Assembly: GCA_018372435.1 (NCBI GenBank)
Contig: JAHAJA010000019.1
Span: 4,212-68,211 of the forward strand
DNA: 64,000 nucleotides
DNA from: Clostridiales bacterium
GTDB lineage: Bacteria; Bacillota; Clostridia; Lachnospirales; Lachnospiraceae
Reading direction: 5' to 3'
The notes below the pieces were generated by a model that saw only the letters and a list, made by a program, of their open reading frames with translations, was not told where the DNA came from and made no database searches. Shown one piece after another: positions 17,135 through 26,643 of this stretch. A program made the position numbers and the translations under genes. The stretch's first letter is position 1, and the number at the start of each line of letters is the position of its first letter.

Positions 17135-18195
17135 TTAATAAGGATAGAGACCATAATTCTCTAAGCCTTCTCTTTCATCTAATCCCATTATCAGATTCAT
17201 ATTTTGAACGCCAACCTGAGCGCCGCCCTTTCCTATACTATCCAAAACGCTAAACACCACGATTCGATTACGTTTTTCATCCACACTTAAACCGATATGG
17301 CAGAAGTTCGTTGAAACAACTGAAGACACCCATGGATAAGGCATATAGTTCCAAGCACAATCTTTGTTCTCAGGAATATCAATAACCTTAATAAAGTAGG
17401 AATCTTTATAGAATTCATTGTACAATTCCAAAAGTGACTGTCTGGTAACATGTTCAATTGGAAAACAGTGACAAGCCGATAGAATGCCACGAGAGATTGG
17501 TACATAATAAGAAGTAAAATTAATATTTACCTTTTCATTACAGATTCCCATCAACTCTTGCTCAATTTCATATGAATGTCTATGGTTCACTACATTATAG
17601 GGTAAAATATTATTATGCATTTGTGGATGATGAAGTGCAAAATCCAAATCAACGCCCGCTCCTGCTGTACCCGACATACCATCACAATTATTTTGTCACG
17701 ATCAATCAGATTTTCTTTAATTAATGGTGCAAGCGCTAATATAGCAGAGGATGAAAAACATCCAGGATTGGCTACAACCTTCGTATTGACGATTGCTTCC
17801 TTATGAAGTTCATTTATACCATAAACAGCCTGTTTTGCAAGCTCCCAATTAGGATGTTTACATCCGTAAACCTCTTCCCATGTAGCTTGGTCTTTTAAAC
17901 GAAAATCTGCTCCAAAGTCAATAATCCGACAGCCCTCCTGTAAAAACTTGCCACCCATTTCTGCTGCTAATCCAGTAGGTGTTGAAAAAAATACAACATC
18001 ACAATCTTTCCCACTCACTTCTTCTGGCTTTGTAAATTGAATACCTCTCTTATAGAAATTCTTATGATAATTTAGTGCTTCCTCTCCATCTCTGCTAGTT
18101 GCCCAAACTACCTCTACCTGTGGATGTTGAAGCAAAATTCTCAAAGCTTCTGCCCCCATATAACCTGTTGCGCCATATATTCCAACTTTAATCAT
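17135..18195 (-). pseudogene. argC: N-acetyl-gamma-glutamyl-phosphate reductase, frameshifted
   Basis: Third step of arginine biosynthesis. The N-terminal piece (18195 to about 17683) has the NADP loop GIYGATGYMGAEALR and the nucleophile Cys in VVANPGCFSSS. The C-terminal piece (from 17677) continues with MSGTAGAGVDLDFALHHPQ and ends ENYGLYPY. The two frames join where GTGATGG replaces an expected GTGGATGG, that is, a single missing base near 17683. Joined, they give a full-length ArgC of about 353 aa. The ATG at 18195 has AAGGAG. Either a true loss-of-function mutation or a sequencing error. Confidence 0.88.
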
Positions 18196-18270
18196 TTTCA
18201 AATCTCCTTATCTATACTATAAATCATTCTACCCATTCATCATTTACTAAGCGTTTTAGCATTTTCTTCA

Positions 18271-18500
18271 TTATTTTAAATGAATTTCGACAGTTAACTC
18301 CCACCACAACTGGCTTCGCTGCCGCATTTGGTCATAAGAAGTTTCATAGAGAAAACGGTAATAAGTATTCTTTGAAACAACTCGGTCTTTATATAACTTA
18401 TCGTTTGAATAAAAGACTTTAGCGCCTTCCTTCCTAGATAACTATTAATGGATATTTCGTATGATTTAATCTTTTTTAATATATTGGTTATTTTACCATG
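18271..18500 (-). pseudogene. Unassigned decayed coding fragment upstream of argC
   Basis: On the minus strand, about 50 codons ending at 18271 read GAKVFYSNDKLYKDRVV then SKNTYYRFLYETSYDQMRQR and end WWELTVEIHLK, with protein-like composition. An upstream stretch in another frame reads KKIKSYEISINSYLGRK and appears to join it by a frameshift near 18435. No start with a ribosome site. I do not recognise the family. It may be a relic; chance is possible. The rest of 18200-18725 shows nothing else. Confidence 0.3.
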
Positions 18501-18725
18501 CCAACCCTTTTATTTACAAGTTTCAACTTTTACATTTAGGTATGTTTTTTATTTTTGTCTCAATAAAATGAATTATAGTTTCACGTAATTTGAATAAATA
18601 TATGCATACCATTTATGTCTCGGATCAGATAATATTAATTCTATAAACGGTAAAATGAAATTGGAGATGCGGACAAAATCCTGGATCTGACTGAAGCATT
18701 AGGTCATCCAAGCCGTCCGTTTATA

Positions 18726-18764
18726 AAAAAATCCCCAAACCACATTTAGTTGGCTTGAGGACAT
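18726..18764 (-). terminator. Intrinsic terminator downstream of the polysaccharide deacetylase
   Basis: On the minus strand TCCTCAAGCCAAC pairs with GTGGTTTGGGGA (12 pairs including G-U, one bulge), followed by T7. It is about 220 bp after the deacetylase stop (18989). The intervening stretch holds no gene I can support. Confidence 0.75.
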
Positions 18765-18988
18765 TACGTATTCATTGTTTTTCTATACCCACGCAAACGT
18801 TTATTAATCTTATCTTCTTTACCTAGCATGATTAACAGTACCAGTTCATATTGACCCGGTATCATGTAACTTATAGGATTCGAGTTTCAAAAGCCAATTT
18901 ATTCTCGCCAATTAAAATGGTTCAGAAAATCATTAATATTCATAATAATCAATATGAACTTAACACAGGCAGGCCATCAACTAATGGA

Positions 18989-19771
18989 CTAATCCTTAAA
19001 TTGCCTTCCCTCATGATCCATATGATACTCACCTGTATAGATTAATTCTGATACTGGGACAATGGTGTATCCCTTGTCTTGTAGCCCTGTAATCATAGAT
19101 TCCAGTGCATCTTTCGTAAACTTTGCTCCATTGTGGCATAGAATAATGGAACCATTACCAAGATGTGGATTGTTTACCACAGTGTCAATAATTGACTTCA
19201 CTCCATAATCTTTCCAATCCAAAGAGTCCACATCCCACTGAATGCAATGATATTCCAATTCATTTACAGACTCTACTAATGTATTATTATAATCTCCGTA
19301 AGGTGGACGGAACAATGTCATATCAATCCCCGTCAAGGCCTTAACTTTGTCATGAACCTTCTGAATCTCTTCTTTACACTCTTCCTTACTTAACTGTGAC
19401 ATCTGCTTGTGATTCTCACTGTGATTGCCAAGATCATGCCCTGCTGCCGCAATCGCTTTCACATCGTCTGGATAAGTCTCAACCCAACCACCCGTCATAA
19501 AGAATGTTACATGGACGTTATACTTTGCTAATATATCAAGAATTGCCTGCGTATCCTCGTTCCCCCAGGCAGCATCAAAAGAAAGAGCTACTTTCTTCTC
19601 CGAGCAGTCAACACAATATATAGGTAGTTTACGCTCATCTTGCATCTTTGAAACAGTAACCACCCTTTTCACAGAGCCTCCGATGATTCCAAGAAGCAAT
19701 ATTATACTCATCACAACAAGACCCGCCTTAATGAACTTACCTATCTTCTCTCTTTCTTCATCAATGTCCAT
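18989..19771 (-). CDS. Membrane-anchored polysaccharide deacetylase (NodB domain)
   Basis: 260 aa. A single N-terminal membrane segment (about residues 17-37) places the catalytic domain outside the membrane. The NodB domain starts with VALSFDAAWGNEDT, in which the second Asp of the usual DD pair is Ala, as in the PdaB/YlxY group. The zinc His pair is in LGNHSENH, followed by RPPYGDYN and ILCHNGAKF. It probably deacetylates peptidoglycan or another cell-wall glycan, perhaps in sporulation. The ATG at 19771 follows AAGGTG; an in-frame GTG at 19780 overlaps that site. Confidence 0.88.
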   Translation of the reverse strand: MDIDEEREKIGKFIKAGLVVMSIILLLGIIGGSVKRVVTVSKMQDERKLPIYCVDCSEKKVALSFDAAWGNEDTQAILDILAKYNVHVTFFMTGGWVETYPDDVKAIAAAGHDLGNHSENHKQMSQLSKEECKEEIQKVHDKVKALTGIDMTLFRPPYGDYNNTLVESVNELEYHCIQWDVDSLDWKDYGVKSIIDTVVNNPHLGNGSIILCHNGAKFTKDALESMITGLQDKGYTIVPVSELIYTGEYHMDHEGRQFKD

Positions 19772-20443
19772 ATCTAACACCTTAAAGATAATTGCTTGTT
19801 ATTAATATATGGTTGTAGGCAAGTACTATATGCGAACAATCTAGTTCACTTGTATTTCCACGTCATTAGCTAATTCTTGCTACCTTTCATTTACTAAATC
19901 GTACATAGTATCAACTGTCCCATACAATTAACAACTATACTGTTAAAATATAAATCTTCACTAATTTATCCATATTCCTAGGTCGGAACGCCTTAGAGTG
20001 ACAGAAAGCTGATATTAGCACCCTACAATGATTTATCTCAGGAAAATCAATATGCAGTAGATATCATGCTTCTATCATAATAATTTAAGGCATGCTTATT
20101 ACTAGAAATAATTGTTGTATGAAATCAAAAAGGAGGTAAAATATTCAAAATAACACGAACTTATGGATTTATGGATTACGTTTATAGTCTTTATATCTGA
20201 CATACATCTGCTTTTATTTTTCCATTATAATATAGGATTTATTTACTTGAAGCTAAAGCTGGCTGGGGACACACCGGCAGAGCCGGTGGTTTATTTTGCT
20301 TCTTTACAATAATAGGGCGGTTTCATAAGAAACCTACCCCAACTATTGACTTAGCGCCGAAATTTAACAGACTGGCACTTGTTTTTTAGTATTTCCTGAA
20401 AACGATACTATAGAATAAAACATAGAAAAAGTTTAAATGACTG
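19772..20443. other. Intergenic region at the downstream border of the large cluster
   Basis: About 670 bp. Two compact hairpins are visible: CACCGGC/GCCGGTG near 20272-20288 and GGTTTC/GAAACC near 20319-20333. The first is followed by T-rich sequence on the plus strand. A 49-codon plus-strand frame starting near 20164 has a GGAGG well upstream but poor spacing; I do not call it. Either hairpin could end the panD transcript, though neither has a proper minus-strand T-run. Confidence 0.35.
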
Positions 20444-20818
20444 CTAGTCATTATACTCGTAACTAATTTTTTCAGTAATTGTATTATTAGAATCAACAAA
20501 TACAATTTGTGGTTTGAAACTCTTTGCCTCCTCCGGAGTCATTAGTGCATACGCTATTATAATCACTTCGTCTCCTATACAAACCTTCCTAGCAGCTGCT
20601 CCATTTAAGCAAATAATTCCCGAACCATATTCACCTTCTATAGTATAAGTTTCAAATCTATTACCGTTATTATTATCCACTACTTGTACTTTTTCTCCTG
20701 GCAAAATTCCTGTTTCCTTAAGCAATTTACCATCAATTGTGATACTACCCATATAAGACAATTCAGCTTGTGTTACTATTGCTCTGTGAATCTTTCCTTT
20801 TAACATCGAAAGTAACAT
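20444..20818 (-). CDS. panD: Aspartate 1-decarboxylase (pyruvoyl enzyme)
   Basis: Makes beta-alanine from aspartate. The protein is 124 aa. The self-cleavage site G24-S25 is seen in SYMGSITID, generating the pyruvoyl group on the beta-to-alpha processing model, and NGAAARKV is the conserved active-site segment. GGAGGG precedes the ATG. No panB or panC is nearby. It is the last gene of the 42-kb minus-strand array, 19 bp after a small Cys-rich gene. It may supply beta-alanine for the ACP's phosphopantetheine arm or as a building block of the cluster product; membership in the cluster is inferred from position. Confidence 0.93.
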   Translation of the reverse strand: MLLSMLKGKIHRAIVTQAELSYMGSITIDGKLLKETGILPGEKVQVVDNNNGNRFETYTIEGEYGSGIICLNGAAARKVCIGDEVIIIAYALMTPEEAKSFKPQIVFVDSNNTITEKISYEYND

Positions 20819-20837
20819 CTTTCCCTCCTGTTGAAAT

Positions 20838-21014
20838 TTACTTTTTTATACATTTTAACTTCTCTCTTTTGCGTTCCATATTATTTTCCACTTTCTCACA
20901 ATATGTATATAACTTTCGTTTGGATGTATGATGATGTTCAATACATGCCTTACAATCTCCATGCCTTTCACATTTCAACCTTTTGCATGGACAGTTTGCT
21001 GCATCGTATTTCAT
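20838..21014 (-). CDS. Small cysteine-rich protein, 58 aa
   Basis: Unlisted by size but well supported. The ATG at 21014 follows GGAGGGAAAATA, the frame is open for 58 codons to TAA at 20838, and it ends 19 bp before panD. It contains CPCKRLKCERHGDCKAC and then EHHH, with further Cys near residues 40 and 54. The CxC-x4-C and CxxC pattern with His suggests a small metal-binding (zinc ribbon-like) protein. Similar short CPC...RHG..C..C proteins are common in Lachnospiraceae as far as I recall. Function unknown; probably co-transcribed with panD. Confidence 0.75.
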   Translation of the reverse strand: MKYDAANCPCKRLKCERHGDCKACIEHHHTSKRKLYTYCEKVENNMERKREKLKCIKK

Positions 21015-21067
21015 TATTTTCCCTCCTTAGTTAAAATAATAGCAAACTATTCTAATTATATTAAAAT

Positions 21068-22042
21068 CTAAATTGGATAAGTAGTCTTTTCTTTAAAAAA
21101 TCCGCGGTATAGAATGAGTTGAATTCCGAACATTATAATTGTTGGTATAACAAGCATTAATTTGAATTTAAAAATAATCAATGTTGTTATGAATTCCACT
21201 GTAATTAAGAAAAGTAGAAATTTCACAATAAACAAACGACTTACTTTTGAACACAACACCGATCCTAAAGGTGCCATCAATGCCACAATTGGTGCACATA
21301 AGGAAAAATAAGTAACTGCCTCTGATGATAAATCATGTACAACAAATAATCGAAACAAAGATCCAAAAATGGACTCTAATGCCATAATAATGACAGAGGT
21401 AGGAGTAGCAATTTTTTCATTTAGTTTAAAATAAAGAACTACAAAACCAAAAGTGATAAAGTCCCCTCCTGTTCCAATTAAAGAACTGAAAATACCCCCA
21501 GCAAAACCAACCATAAGAAGATATATTATTTCATTCTTTCTTAATCTTGATATTTTTTCAATCTCTATAATTTTTAGTTTAAAGTTTTTCATATAGATCA
21601 TTATTCCAAAGGAAGCTAACACTATGGAAAATATAATTCGAACAACTGCAGGTGCAATGTATGGGTCTAAACACAATGAACCAAATATTATACCAATAAC
21701 TCCTCCAAGGGTAGCATACTTTATTACATTAAGATCCACCTGAATCTTTCTTAATACAATTACAATACTAGCAAAGGTCATTCCAACGGATTGAATACAA
21801 AATGAAAAATCTCTCGCTATATGAGGTGATACCTTCAATAGTTTTGTAAATACAGGAAAAGCAACTGCTCCTCCGCCTTCTGACGTAAAACCTGCTATAA
21901 ATCCTCCAAAAAACATTGTTATTGGCATAGGATAATGCTTTTTGTATAGTGCAAATCCAAAATACTTTGTGAACAAATACAGCCATACAATGAAAAAAGT
22001 TATGAATATCAAACTAAATATAATACTTGATTTTTTTTTCAT
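21068..22042 (-). CDS. TSUP (TauE/SafE) family membrane permease
   Basis: 324-aa integral membrane protein with about eight hydrophobic segments. The two glycine-rich half-repeats typical of the family are visible: FIAGFTSEGGGAVAFPVF near residue 50 and GGIFSSLIGTGGDFITFGF near residue 190. Family members move sulfonates, sulfite or other organic anions. The start at 22042 is chosen because it follows the FAAL stop (22080) and gives a normal N-terminus; AAGGAG lies 12 nt upstream. In this context it may export or import a precursor or product. Confidence 0.85.
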   Translation of the reverse strand: MKKKSSIIFSLIFITFFIVWLYLFTKYFGFALYKKHYPMPITMFFGGFIAGFTSEGGGAVAFPVFTKLLKVSPHIARDFSFCIQSVGMTFASIVIVLRKIQVDLNVIKYATLGGVIGIIFGSLCLDPYIAPAVVRIIFSIVLASFGIMIYMKNFKLKIIEIEKISRLRKNEIIYLLMVGFAGGIFSSLIGTGGDFITFGFVVLYFKLNEKIATPTSVIIMALESIFGSLFRLFVVHDLSSEAVTYFSLCAPIVALMAPLGSVLCSKVSRLFIVKFLLFLITVEFITTLIIFKFKLMLVIPTIIMFGIQLILYRGFFKEKTTYPI

Positions 22043-22079
22043 AGTTAATACTTTCTCCTTAACATTGTAAAATATTGTA

Positions 22080-23804
22080 CTAAATCTTACAAAACAAAAC
22101 TTTTTTATTGATATTATCATAAATAAAGTTCGTATCAAATGTTTGGTCTAACACTTTCGTCTTACATTTGTAACGTTGTGTCTTACTACTTGATGTTTGT
22201 GGTATACTCCCCCTTGCTACAACATGAACAATATCAGGAATTTTACCTAGTTCTTTCAAATAGATTTCATTAAGTTCTTCCACAATTGCTATATATCGCT
22301 CCTTGTATAATGTGCCAGTTTCAATCAATAAATAAAGTTGCGTTTCACTATCTTCTTCTTTATCAATACCAATTAACGCTGAGCGGCCTCTTTTTATGTC
22401 TTTTATATTCCAACAGTAATGTTCGAAATCTTTTGGACGATAGATTTTACCATTTTGCAAAACTACATCACTTATTCGATCAAAATAGTATAGCAATCCA
22501 TTTTTGATATACCCCAAATCATTTGTCTTAAACCAGCCATCACAAAAAACTTGATTTGTTTCAGCAGGAAGATTGTGATACCCATTCATTAACATAGTTC
22601 CTTTTACAAAAATTTGTCCCAGATAACACTCTTTCATTTGATTATTTTGGTCATCACATATTTTTACTTGTTGTCCTTCAATTGGAATGCCTACGCTAAT
22701 TACCTTTAAGCTATGTTTCGTATCTCTATCACAACTTACTATTCTCTTTTCATTGTTTAGTATTTCCCAGTCAATATAATCCCATAACATAGGTTGACCT
22801 AATTCTGAGAATGTAACTGCTAGACAAGACTCAGCAAAACCATACACTGGTAAAAACGTATTTTCATTTAATCCATATGGGGTATATTTGTCTACAAATT
22901 CCTCCATATCATTAAACTCAATATGGTCCGACCCTATTAGCGCATATTTTAGTGAATCAATTCTTGTCTTCTTTAGTTTACTTTCTGTAACATACTTATT
23001 ACATATTACATAACCAAAATTAGGTGCATTGATAATGGTTCCCTTATAGTTTGAAATGATATCGAAGAAAACATATGGACCCATAATGAAATAATCAGTA
23101 GGAATTAAACATATTGTACAGCCGTAATAAAAGCTAGTGAGAAAGTTTCCAATCATGCCCATATCATGATATAGTGGCAACCAAGATACTGCAATATCCT
23201 GATCTGATAATTGAATTGCTTTACCAATTGCCTTTATGTTATTCATAAGTGCACGGTGACTTAGCATCACTCCTCTCGGTAAATGTGTTGTACCAGACGT
23301 ATACTGTATATATGCACATTCCTCCTCCTGTGGCATATAAGGTTCGAAATCTTCTACCGACTCTTCAATCTGAATGCTTTCAATCATAATGATATTGTTT
23401 TCGTCAAATTGATCCTTTAGTATTTTTTCTTTAATAGAACGAAATACTTGGTCATAGCAAAATATATACTTCGGCTTTGAGGTATGAAACATATGCAGTA
23501 TTTTTTCTTTATAATCGTCCCATTCTACTATAAAAATAGGTGGGTGAACAGGAATCGGATTTCCTCCTGCCATAATAATACCAAAAAAAAGATAAAAGAA
23601 CTCTACACGAGTTAGGAGCATAATAAATACCGTATCACCTTTTTTAATTCCCTTACCTTTTAAATACTTCGCATACTTTAACGAATTCTCATATATATTC
23701 TGATACGAGTAAGTATATTTTTGGTTTGCACGATTCCAAATATGTAAAAACTCCTTTTCTGGAAAATCTATTCTTCTTTGCTTTAACAATTCAATTAGTG
23801 TCAT
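22080..23804 (-). CDS. Fatty-acyl-AMP ligase-like (FAAL) adenylate-forming enzyme
   Basis: 574-aa ANL-superfamily enzyme. AMP-binding motif YTSGTTHLPRGV is near residue 170, and WLPLYHDMGMIG follows, the signature shared by FAALs that load fatty acids onto carrier proteins. VYGFAES and the hinge region are present. Likely role: activate a free acyl starter or fatty acid and load it on the cluster ACP; the substrate is inferred. The ATG at 23804 overlaps the end of the upstream radical SAM gene closely; a TTG at 23813 is an alternative start. Confidence 0.88.
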   Translation of the reverse strand: MTLIELLKQRRIDFPEKEFLHIWNRANQKYTYSYQNIYENSLKYAKYLKGKGIKKGDTVFIMLLTRVEFFYLFFGIIMAGGNPIPVHPPIFIVEWDDYKEKILHMFHTSKPKYIFCYDQVFRSIKEKILKDQFDENNIIMIESIQIEESVEDFEPYMPQEEECAYIQYTSGTTHLPRGVMLSHRALMNNIKAIGKAIQLSDQDIAVSWLPLYHDMGMIGNFLTSFYYGCTICLIPTDYFIMGPYVFFDIISNYKGTIINAPNFGYVICNKYVTESKLKKTRIDSLKYALIGSDHIEFNDMEEFVDKYTPYGLNENTFLPVYGFAESCLAVTFSELGQPMLWDYIDWEILNNEKRIVSCDRDTKHSLKVISVGIPIEGQQVKICDDQNNQMKECYLGQIFVKGTMLMNGYHNLPAETNQVFCDGWFKTNDLGYIKNGLLYYFDRISDVVLQNGKIYRPKDFEHYCWNIKDIKRGRSALIGIDKEEDSETQLYLLIETGTLYKERYIAIVEELNEIYLKELGKIPDIVHVVARGSIPQTSSSKTQRYKCKTKVLDQTFDTNFIYDNINKKVLFCKI

Positions 23805-23806
23805 AT

Positions 23807-25261
23807 TTACCAATTCTCCCTATAGACTAATTTATCATCAATATAGGCCTTATGCGGCGTACCACACCAAGCACGTTTTTGATATCTTGTCATATTATAT
23901 GGCAAGTGCTCTTGCGCAAGTTGCTGAATGTATAAAAAATAATCAAAATCAATATCATCATCACACATATATTCTGGCCAATCTTCTACCATCTGCTCTA
24001 ACATACTCATAATATTTCCTTTACCAAACTCCTGATACTTTTCTCGTAGTTCGGGATGATTCATAACATCTACAAATGCCTTAGAGCCTGGTAATGGTGC
24101 TAATGTTCCCCACTCAAATCTATCCAGATTCTCATACTTTGCTAATAAATACTTCATGAAATTCAATGTTTCAAGAACTGTTTCCTGCGTTTCTCCCTTC
24201 GCTCCAATTACAATACCTAATACAACCGTAATATTGTATTCACCAAGTATTTTCAAAGCATTTTCAATCATATCTTTATCAATGTTTTTATTCAGTGCTT
24301 TAAGAGCCTTGTTACTTCCTGATTCCATACCGCAGAACACTTGAACACAACCTATCTCATGTAACATCCTTGCTCTTTCTTTCGTAACAAAGTCGATTCG
24401 AATATAGTTTGAAAAAGGTACAAAAAAGTCTTTTGGTCTACAATCATATAATTCCTGAAACCATTGTGGATCTGCTATAAAATTATCCGATGGATCCCAA
24501 ATGTAATTCACATCATATTTATCCACTAACATCTTTCGTTCTTCCCATATCTGCTGTGGTAATCTTGATCTCAAGCCTTTATCATGAATACTACAGAAAT
24601 AACATCCACCACCTTCTTGAGCTCTCCATGAACAGCCTTTCAAGGAATACATATTAGTTGGACGATCAAAATATGGCATTGGTTTATAATCCGCATCTTT
24701 TGTATTATTAAAATAATCTTTGAAGTTTACATAGCTCCTATCAATTATTGGTAGTCTTCTTAAATCTACTGCTGCATAATTGTTTTGATGAAATAATCCA
24801 TTTTCACGATAAACTAAATTCGGTATTTTTGATAACTCAGTCCCTTTTACTAATTCAAGCCATGCGTCCTCTCCATCATAACAAATACAATAATCTACAT
24901 ATGTATGATATATTAATAGTCTTTGATTTAAAGAAGTCGCTATATTTCCACCAATGATTACATCCGCACCTCTTTCTTTTGCCAAACGTGCAAGTTCAAG
25001 CCCTTTATCAACTTGTGCAAATGTAATTGACAATCCTACAACATCCGCATTTCCAACTTGAGCTCTATCTTCTTCTTTATCCATATCAAGTATACAGTCA
25101 AAGTCCAAAATTTCTATTTCTAGTTCTGGTATGTTTTGTTGCAAATAAGTTGCGATTGACATAATTCCCAGTGGTTGTGCCCATCTTACCCATTTCTGTT
25201 GTCCCTCTACTGTACGGTTAGATGGTGGTGAGATTAATTGAATCTTTTTATATCTTTGCAT
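23807..25261 (-). CDS. Cobalamin-type radical SAM protein with a stretched Cys motif
   Basis: 484 aa. An N-terminal B12-binding-like Rossmann domain (about residues 5-140, with VIIGGNIA and DYCICYDGEDAW) precedes a radical SAM domain. The [4Fe-4S] Cys are C210, C220 and C223, a CX9CX2C spacing instead of CX3CX2C. The insert is WRAQEGGG-like. EWGTLAPLPGSKAF lies in the C-terminal half. One of six such enzymes in the cluster. It may methylate or form C-C bonds at an unactivated carbon, but the reaction is not predictable. A GGGAG site precedes the ATG. Confidence 0.88.
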   Translation of the reverse strand: MQRYKKIQLISPPSNRTVEGQQKWVRWAQPLGIMSIATYLQQNIPELEIEILDFDCILDMDKEEDRAQVGNADVVGLSITFAQVDKGLELARLAKERGADVIIGGNIATSLNQRLLIYHTYVDYCICYDGEDAWLELVKGTELSKIPNLVYRENGLFHQNNYAAVDLRRLPIIDRSYVNFKDYFNNTKDADYKPMPYFDRPTNMYSLKGCSWRAQEGGGCYFCSIHDKGLRSRLPQQIWEERKMLVDKYDVNYIWDPSDNFIADPQWFQELYDCRPKDFFVPFSNYIRIDFVTKERARMLHEIGCVQVFCGMESGSNKALKALNKNIDKDMIENALKILGEYNITVVLGIVIGAKGETQETVLETLNFMKYLLAKYENLDRFEWGTLAPLPGSKAFVDVMNHPELREKYQEFGKGNIMSMLEQMVEDWPEYMCDDDIDFDYFLYIQQLAQEHLPYNMTRYQKRAWCGTPHKAYIDDKLVYRENW

Positions 25262-25290
25262 TTACTTTTTCTCCCTTATCATTATTAATA

Positions 25291-26628
25291 TCACTTTTTT
25301 ACTTGGTTAATAATCATTTTATATTTTCTGGTTTTTTCATCAACAATAGGATATGAAATTCTCTTGATTTCATAAGAAACATTCTTCATTTTTTTTTGCA
25401 TTAATATATTGTCTAAACCATTTTTTAGTTGGTCAAATATTCTTTCTTGCTCCTCATCTTCTTGTAAGATTGCAAGTAGTTCAAACCGCTCCTCACTATA
25501 AGCAACAATATGAAATTTATCTAATCCTTCGATACTAATACCAGTTAATACTAAAGGATGGATATAATCTCTTTCTCCCGTTTCATTTTTAAACCATAAC
25601 AATTCTTCGGACCGTCCTATTAGATTATCGACTAAGCGAAATGGTAGGATTTTTTTATTATCCTCCTTTAAAGTAAGATTATCATTAATACGATAACGAA
25701 TGATTGGTTGAGTATGATTATAAAGATTTGTAACTAAAATATAGCCATCCATAATTTCAATATAATTAAAATCATCCATCAGGTAGATTCCATCGTATTC
25801 ATCTTTTCCAATGCCCAAATAATATGTTTCCGATGCAGCATACATATTTACTATTGGAACATTATAAACTTTTTTAAGCAACTCACAATCTTTTTCTGTT
25901 AGTCCTTCTCCACCATTTTCTAGTATACTCGGGTGGATATTTAATTGTCCTTCCATTTGACATGTAGCTAATATAGAAAGACCAGTTCCATATGCAATCA
26001 GAATATCTGGTTGAAAGCCATTAAGCGTTTGTATTGTTTTTTCAAGTGGCTCATTCATATCCAAAAAACAGACATCATAAAACTTTTTAAAGAAATCCGT
26101 TTGCCCAAATCGAACCAACGATACACCACCAAATCTACCATCTACTCCCGCATAATATGCAACTTTTGTTTTTTTTAAATAATTGATACTATGCATTCTT
26201 GAACTACAACTAAAAGCAATTGACATCTCGTCCTCATTATATAAGAACACTCCTGGAGAACCTGTAGTTCCTGAACTATGTATTACTTGATACTTATTTT
26301 TAAGTAGAACCTTTGGATCCTTACATTTATGAGCAAAGTCCATAACTTCTTCTGCAGTAATATCTTTTACTGTCAAAACTGATTGTAAATTATCCATCAT
26401 ATCCTTTTTCGTAATACTAGGAATATCCTCAATTGCAATTGTATTTAGGTTCTCATATTGAATACCATTTTTACTATATAATTCTCGATAAAATTCAGAT
26501 TTTTTATATGCATATTTAAGCATTGCTCTTAACTTTTTCTCTCGTATTTTGACAATTGATTTGTAACTTCTCTTCTCATTCCTTTTCAAACTGATAAGAC
26601 TTCCTAGAAATTTAGATACACTAAACAT
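25291..26628 (-). CDS. PaaK-like AMP-dependent ligase
   Basis: 445-aa adenylate-forming protein of the phenylacetate-CoA-ligase/CapK group. The AMP-binding motif VIHSSGTTGSPGVF is near residue 115 and MYAASETYYLG occupies the A5 position; YRINDNLTL fits the A7/A8 hinge. It probably activates an acid for transfer to CoA, ACP or an amine. It has an AAGGTGG ribosome site and lies 15 bp after the aldehyde dehydrogenase stop, so it may act on the acid that enzyme produces (inference). Confidence 0.85.
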   Translation of the reverse strand: MFSVSKFLGSLISLKRNEKRSYKSIVKIREKKLRAMLKYAYKKSEFYRELYSKNGIQYENLNTIAIEDIPSITKKDMMDNLQSVLTVKDITAEEVMDFAHKCKDPKVLLKNKYQVIHSSGTTGSPGVFLYNEDEMSIAFSCSSRMHSINYLKKTKVAYYAGVDGRFGGVSLVRFGQTDFFKKFYDVCFLDMNEPLEKTIQTLNGFQPDILIAYGTGLSILATCQMEGQLNIHPSILENGGEGLTEKDCELLKKVYNVPIVNMYAASETYYLGIGKDEYDGIYLMDDFNYIEIMDGYILVTNLYNHTQPIIRYRINDNLTLKEDNKKILPFRLVDNLIGRSEELLWFKNETGERDYIHPLVLTGISIEGLDKFHIVAYSEERFELLAILQEDEEQERIFDQLKNGLDNILMQKKMKNVSYEIKRISYPIVDEKTRKYKMIINQVKK

Positions 26629-26643
26629 AGCACAAATCCACCT

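Noticed and set aside
18660..18760. Coding-like plus-strand stretch GDADKILDLTEALGHPSRPF
   Set aside because: Only about 30 codons, no start or ribosome site, and it runs into the deacetylase terminator; too short to support.
20158..20310. 49-codon plus-strand frame between the deacetylase and panD
   Set aside because: GGAGG lies too far from the ATG and the frame runs through a hairpin; no recognisable domain.
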